Assembly: GCF_016900355.1 (NCBI RefSeq)
Contig: NZ_JACJKA010000011.1
Span: 1-64,000 of the forward strand
Direction: 5' to 3'
From: Bacteroides mediterraneensis
GTDB taxonomy: Bacteria; Bacteroidota; Bacteroidia; Bacteroidales; Bacteroidaceae
DNA: 64,000 bases
Made by a program: the position numbers and the translations under genes. Shown here in pieces: positions 60,490 to 64,000 of the stretch. The notes beneath the pieces were generated by a model, which saw only the letters and a program-made list of their open reading frames with translations, was not told where the DNA came from and did not search any database. How positions within the stretch are numbered: the stretch's first letter is position 1; every line of letters begins with the position of its first letter.

Positions 60490-61329
60490 TTATTCAATCA
60501 CAGTTGCTTTCAGGATACGTACGTCGGTTTCCGGACGGTCGGCACGGTTGGTCTTGACCGCCTGAATCTTGTCGATGACATCCATACCTTCAGTTACTTC
60601 GCCAAATACAGTGTAGGCACCGTCCAGGTGAGGAGCCCCTCCCACGGTGGTGTAGGCTGCAATCTGTTCACGACTGAACTTCAAAGCCGGTTCCTTGGCC
60701 ACGATGGCACGTGCCTGCGCTTCCAGGCTGTCCTGCAGTTCCAGCAGTCCGTCGTTGTCGCCAGCTTTCCGCATCTTGTAGATTTCTTTCATGTGCTTGC
60801 GGGCCAGTTCGTTGAATACGTTTTCCAGACGGGCATCGTTCAACTGGTTTTCCATGCTGATCATCTGTGCTTCCGAGAATTTCCGTCCGGTGACAATGTA
60901 GAACTGGCAGCCGGAAGATTCCTTCTTCGGGTTCACGTCGTCTCCTAAACGGGCTGCAGCCAGTGCCCCTTTCTTGTGGAAGAATTTCGGGTTGAATTCG
61001 GCCGGAATCGTATAGCCTACGTCACCGTTGCCCAATGTGGTTGTATCGGTAGCCGTCTTGCTCTGCGGGTCACCTGCCTGAATCATGAAGTTCTTGATGA
61101 CACGGTGGAAGAGTGTGCTGTCGTAAGTACCCTCCTTTACCAGCTTGATAAAGTTGTCGCGGTGTTTGGGCGTTTCGTTATACAGTTTGACCGTGATGTT
61201 GCCCATGGTCGTTTCCAAACGTACAAGTGTTTCGTTTCCAGTTTCCATATCGGTTGTCTTTTTTTGATTGCCCGTGCATGCCATCAGGCAGCAGGCCATC
61301 AGTGTGAGTAAAATAGATAATCTTTTCAT
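60490..61329 (-). CDS. cyclophilin-type peptidyl-prolyl isomerase lipoprotein
   Basis: 279 residues with a lipoprotein signal (lipobox LMAC, Cys about residue 18), so attached to an envelope membrane. The cyclophilin core is TTMGNITVKLYNETPKHRDNFIKLVKEGTYDSTLFHRVIKNFMIQAGDP (about 40-88), and GCQFYIVTG is the later conserved strand. An inserted helical block of about 75 residues (KFSEAQMISMENQLNDARLENV through EPALKFSREQ, about 150-222) precedes the final strands. It helps fold exported proteins. A TACCTTTG box (61357-61350, minus) starts the operon cyclophilin, M16, MATE, kinase, activator. Confidence 0.92.
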   Translation of the reverse strand: MKRLSILLTLMACCLMACTGNQKKTTDMETGNETLVRLETTMGNITVKLYNETPKHRDNFIKLVKEGTYDSTLFHRVIKNFMIQAGDPQSKTATDTTTLGNGDVGYTIPAEFNPKFFHKKGALAAARLGDDVNPKKESSGCQFYIVTGRKFSEAQMISMENQLNDARLENVFNELARKHMKEIYKMRKAGDNDGLLELQDSLEAQARAIVAKEPALKFSREQIAAYTTVGGAPHLDGAYTVFGEVTEGMDVIDKIQAVKTNRADRPETDVRILKATVIE

Positions 61330-61349
61330 GTCCCAAAAAAATGATGGTG

Positions 61350-61357
61350 CAAAGGTA
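61350..61357 (-). promoter_or_regulatory. -7 box TACCTTTG for the cyclophilin-led operon
   Basis: The minus strand shows an exact TAnnTTTG match 20 bp before the cyclophilin ATG. Confidence 0.7.
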
Positions 61358-61369
61358 TAAAAAAACTCT

Positions 61370-62008
61370 TTATTTTTCTTCTGGAACAGCAGCTATATAG
61401 ACTCGGTGTGTGCGTTGTCCTTTGGCCTGTATGCCGGAGTCAGGAGTGCGGCTCCAAGTTTGCAGTTCGCGGGCCGCCGTGGTATGGCTCAGTCCGGTCA
61501 GTTCCATATAGTCGGATACGGTCAGGTAAGGATGGTTTTGCAGGAAGTTTTGAGCTATTTTCAGCCGTTTTTCGCTGTTGTGTCGGGAGATTTTCAGTCG
61601 GGAAGTGCCATTTTCCCTTTCCAGGGTGCAGTGCTGGTTGGTTTTCTGTATCAGTTCCTTGTCGGCCCGGAAGTTGATGTTCCTCACTTGGATGCTGCGG
61701 GCGTTGCGTCGGGTGTCCCCCTCGGGGAGTTCAGCCTCTTTGCCCTTGGTCAGTCCCAATGAAGGTGTGAAGGTGCCTATCTGGTCAAGTTTGACGGAGT
61801 AGCCTCGGGCCATTTCGCGGGTCATGGCTTCGTGCAAGGCTATCAGCATGCCTTTGAGTTCGCCCGCACTGTAGCTGCTTTGTTTGGCAATTTCGTTGAC
61901 TAGTTCTTCTGTACTGCATTGGCCTTTGATGATCATTCTCGGATAGAGGAGTGTTTCGTCCTCGTTGTGCAGGTCTTTCATTTCCTGCATGGTGTAAGTT
62001 GCTGCCAT
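61370..62008 (-). CDS. HU-related DNA-binding protein with a C-terminal helix-turn-helix
   Basis: 212 residues from the ATG at 62008 (MAATYTMQEMKDLHNEDETL). Residues 10-130 match the HU-related family of Bacteroidetes: IIKGQCSTEELVNEIAKQSSYSAGELKGMLIALHEAMTREMARGYSVKLDQIGTFTPSLGL, then the arm NINFRADKELI. After a linker, about residues 150-205 look like a winged helix (LQNHPYLTVSDYMELTGLSHTTAARELQTWSR). An in-frame extension up to 62194 is only the translated 21-bp repeat and is rejected. It probably binds DNA as a nucleoid or regulatory protein. Confidence 0.82.
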   Translation of the reverse strand: MAATYTMQEMKDLHNEDETLLYPRMIIKGQCSTEELVNEIAKQSSYSAGELKGMLIALHEAMTREMARGYSVKLDQIGTFTPSLGLTKGKEAELPEGDTRRNARSIQVRNINFRADKELIQKTNQHCTLERENGTSRLKISRHNSEKRLKIAQNFLQNHPYLTVSDYMELTGLSHTTAARELQTWSRTPDSGIQAKGQRTHRVYIAAVPEEK

Positions 62009-62065
62009 CGTAAGTAATAAATTTAAAGGTTTCAACAAATTCTTTCTTTTCCTTCGACAAATTCT

Positions 62066-62155
62066 CTGTTTCATTGTGCGGGATTTGTATTTCACAGTGT
62101 GAAATATGTATCCCACACTGTGGTTTTTGTATCCCACAGTGTGAAACAGAGAATT
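62066..62155. repeat. tandem 21-bp palindromic repeat element, copy 2
   Basis: Four 21-bp units with CACA-TGTG cores lie between perfectly inverted 14-bp flanks, AATTCTCTGTTTCA (62060-62073) and TGAAACAGAGAATT (62142-62155). Positions 62077-62155 are identical to 22582-22660. It sits in the leader of the HU-related gene, 60-150 bp upstream of its start codon. Confidence 0.85.
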
Positions 62156-62218
62156 CTCTTTGGTGAAGATAGTTAAATTCAAGGGGAAAAGCAAGAATGA
62201 GGGCGGGGAAATTTGCGT

Positions 62219-63814
62219 TTACAGGTTCATCACTTCCTGCTCAAAGTTCTCCTTGTCTCCCTTAGCCCGGTTACGTATCTTGCTTCGGTAATTGTAGACC
62301 GTGGCCAGAGAGTAACCTAAGAAATGGGCAATCCGGTTGGCATCGGTTACTCCGAGGCGGATTAAGGCAAAGATGCGGAGTTCGGTGTTCAGTATCTCGC
62401 CTGGTTTGGGCTCAATCTTTCCTTCGTCGGTGAGCAAATTGTTGAAGTCGCGGATGAAGTGGGGAAACAGTTCCAGGAATGATTTATCAAATTCGTTGTA
62501 GAAATTCTTGCGTTCTTCGCGTAGGAATTGTTCCGAACGGATGGCCTTGAACAGTTCTTCTATGCGGGAAGCCATGGCCAGTTTCTCGAGGGAACGTCGG
62601 TATTGTTCCAGTTTGTCTAGATAGCTGACACACCGGTCGAGGTAACGTGCGATATACACCTCCTTGATTTTCCCGGTTTGTTGCAGTTGTTTGTTGACTG
62701 CCACGAGCTCTTTGTTCGTTTGTGACAAATCTTTTCGCATGGCGGAAAGTTTTTTCATTCCATGATATAAATAGAATGCCAGTACAATCAGTGATATGGC
62801 TAACAGACTGAGACTCAACATTAAAATCCGTTCCAGCCGTTTTTCTTGTGCTTTCTTGTCCGAATAAGCCTTGTCGATGATGGGATAGAATTCTGTCACC
62901 TCTAAAAAACGTAGGCGGGCATTGCAGGCCACTGCGTCTTGCATGGAACAGCTCACGTAAGTATAGGCTCTTTCCGGATTACCCTGATGATATACCAGCC
63001 GGGCGAGTCTCTGTAGGGCGGCATACTCTCGTACAGAGGAAGTCAGGTCGATAAGGGCGGTTTGTGCCAGATAGTAGACTTCCATGTCTATGTCTTTTTT
63101 GGCTTCATAGGCCAGTGAGAGGGTATAGAATGCATAGGCTTTTTCTTGCTGGCCTAAAGAGGACGTGAGCACCTTGTTTAAAAGGGGGATTGCTTTGTCG
63201 GGATGTCCCTCCAATATTAGTTTCTCGGCCAGAATAATTTGGTGGTTATTACCTTTTGGGATGATTTCAAGAAGAGAATCACGGTAAAGTGCGGTTTGAC
63301 GCAGGTATTTCTCCTGAACAGTTTTGTCCACGGTGTTGTCGGCCATCCATCCATAACAGGCTCTGATGGTGAAATAATAGTATTCTCTGTTTGGAGAATT
63401 TAGCTGATGAGGATTGATGGCTTGTAATTCGGCTAAGGCCTCGTTGTACATACCCATTACTCCTCTTACTTCCGCATGGTTAATCATTATTTCAATGTCC
63501 CGGTCCGGATGCCTTTGCAAAGAATTGTAGTATTCCTTGCGTTTGATGTACAGGCTGGCAGAATCTGCCTGATAATGAAGATAGAGATTGAAGAGTTCTC
63601 CACAGAGTTTGTATTTTTCTTCATTGCTTGAGGCATAATGTAAACGTTGTTTGAGCTGTTCTATTGCTGCTTCCCGTTCGCTCCGGTATTTTTCTTTTTG
63701 GGAAATGACTTTGTCAAGTTGTACCAATATCCGCTCGTTGGAGGTTTGTGCGCAAACGGCGGTTTGCAAGACGCCTCCCAATACGAGAAGTAGAAGGTAA
63801 AATCGTATTTTCAT
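62219..63814 (-). CDS. DUF6377 regulator: TPR sensor, membrane helix, LuxR-like helix-turn-helix
   Basis: 531 residues. A signal peptide (ending VCAQ) precedes tetratricopeptide-like helices (about 30-320), one membrane helix (ILMLSLSLLAISLIVLAFYLY, about 328-348) and a coiled coil (about 350-385). The cytoplasmic part ends in a LuxR-like helix-turn-helix (ELRIFALIRLGVTDANRIAHFLGYSLATVYNYRSKIRNRAKG, about 479-520). This is the DUF6377 layout of Bacteroides: an inner-membrane one-component regulator of neighbouring nutrient-uptake genes. A TATCTTTG box (63935-63928, minus) serves it. The target probably begins at the right edge. Confidence 0.85.
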   Translation of the reverse strand: MKIRFYLLLLVLGGVLQTAVCAQTSNERILVQLDKVISQKEKYRSEREAAIEQLKQRLHYASSNEEKYKLCGELFNLYLHYQADSASLYIKRKEYYNSLQRHPDRDIEIMINHAEVRGVMGMYNEALAELQAINPHQLNSPNREYYYFTIRACYGWMADNTVDKTVQEKYLRQTALYRDSLLEIIPKGNNHQIILAEKLILEGHPDKAIPLLNKVLTSSLGQQEKAYAFYTLSLAYEAKKDIDMEVYYLAQTALIDLTSSVREYAALQRLARLVYHQGNPERAYTYVSCSMQDAVACNARLRFLEVTEFYPIIDKAYSDKKAQEKRLERILMLSLSLLAISLIVLAFYLYHGMKKLSAMRKDLSQTNKELVAVNKQLQQTGKIKEVYIARYLDRCVSYLDKLEQYRRSLEKLAMASRIEELFKAIRSEQFLREERKNFYNEFDKSFLELFPHFIRDFNNLLTDEGKIEPKPGEILNTELRIFALIRLGVTDANRIAHFLGYSLATVYNYRSKIRNRAKGDKENFEQEVMNL

Positions 63815-63927
63815 AGTCTTAAGGTTAAATAGAACGTATTATCTCATTTATATTTTTATCACTGAAGTTTTTATTAGCATACAGTGAATCAGAATATTAG
63901 TTCCTGTATGCGTTTATATTTTGTTTC

Positions 63928-63964
63928 CAAAGATAAGAAATCTTTTTTCAGGAATCTATTTTTG
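63928..63964. promoter_or_regulatory. divergent -7 boxes at the right edge
   Basis: TATCTTTG on the minus strand (63935-63928) serves the DUF6377 gene. TATTTTTG on the plus strand (63957-63964) points rightward, with an ATG at 63992 that would start a gene (MKH...) cut off by the window edge. DUF6377 regulators usually sit beside a SusC/SusD-type locus, so that is the expected neighbour. Confidence 0.55.
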
Positions 63965-64000
63965 CGATGAAAAACATTCAACCTCAATATCATGAAACAT

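Noticed and set aside
62009-62194. 62-residue N-terminal extension of the HU-related gene
   Set aside because: It is the translated repeat element; the conserved family start is the Met at 62008.

Overview
The window reads as an ordinary chromosomal stretch of a gut Bacteroidaceae genome (Bacteroides or Phocaeicola). Three things point there. Nearly every operon is preceded by the Bacteroidetes -7 box TAnnTTTG, often with a TTTG/TTG element about 19-23 bp upstream. Shine-Dalgarno sequences are weak. The gene families are typical: a DUF6377 regulator, Mfa-like fimbrillin, GH92/GH130/GH2 enzymes, DUF3857-transglutaminase proteins, TatA+TatC without TatB, HU-related proteins, SUI1 and Rex. I see no insertion sequence, prophage, CRISPR array or rRNA operon. 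Species cannot be fixed from the sequence alone.

Layout. 1-8.7 kb: argE-type deacetylase, acyl-CoA ligase, release factor 2, a tiny membrane protein, a CYTH protein, an orphan ECF sigma factor, VanZ, a sodium symporter and a helix-hairpin-helix protein. 8.7-14.7 kb: alkaline phosphatase, fimbrillin lipoprotein, xanthine salvage pair (xpt plus permease), Hsp20 and a DUF3332 lipoprotein. 14.9-22.4 kb: an MFS carrier, then an N-glycan core module (MFS, GH130, GH92), then tatC-tatA. 22.4-30.4 kb: a repeat-bearing spacer, two DUF3857 proteins (the first frameshifted), a GH2 enzyme, an unknown protein and the stump of an outer-membrane protein gene. 30.5-40.3 kb: housekeeping genes dnaE, trxA, SUI1, rex, ispF, a glycosyltransferase, radC, a DUF59 protein and lpxH. 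40.3-49.4 kb: kdgK, ackA, pta, lrgAB, two acyltransferase-fold proteins, cdaA, folP and four tandem tRNA-Val(TAC). 49.4-53.7 kb: a LuxR-type regulator, cysK, two initiator tRNAs, TetR, fabG and an RluA-type synthase. 53.7-64 kb: a leftward series with cyclophilin, M16 peptidase, MATE, hybrid kinase and NtrC-type sigma54 activator, plus an HU-like gene and a DUF6377 regulator that probably faces a gene starting at the right edge.

The most interesting signals are regulatory. (1) Next to the sigma54 activator lie five TGTGGAA boxes, a sigma54-like promoter with a perfect -24 and an imperfect -12, a gene-free segment that can fold, and a strong terminator. Together they suggest a sigma54-dependent small RNA of about 180 nt. 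(2) hsp20 has no TAnnTTTG box but has a well-spaced GG-N10-GC sigma54 promoter. (3) A 79-bp block occurs twice, about 39.5 kb apart, with no difference. It consists of four tandem 21-bp units with CACA-TGTG dyads and looks like a helically phased protein-binding array or a dispersed palindromic repeat. (4) The pta/lrgA intergenic region holds an 18-bp perfect palindrome that is a -7 box on both strands.
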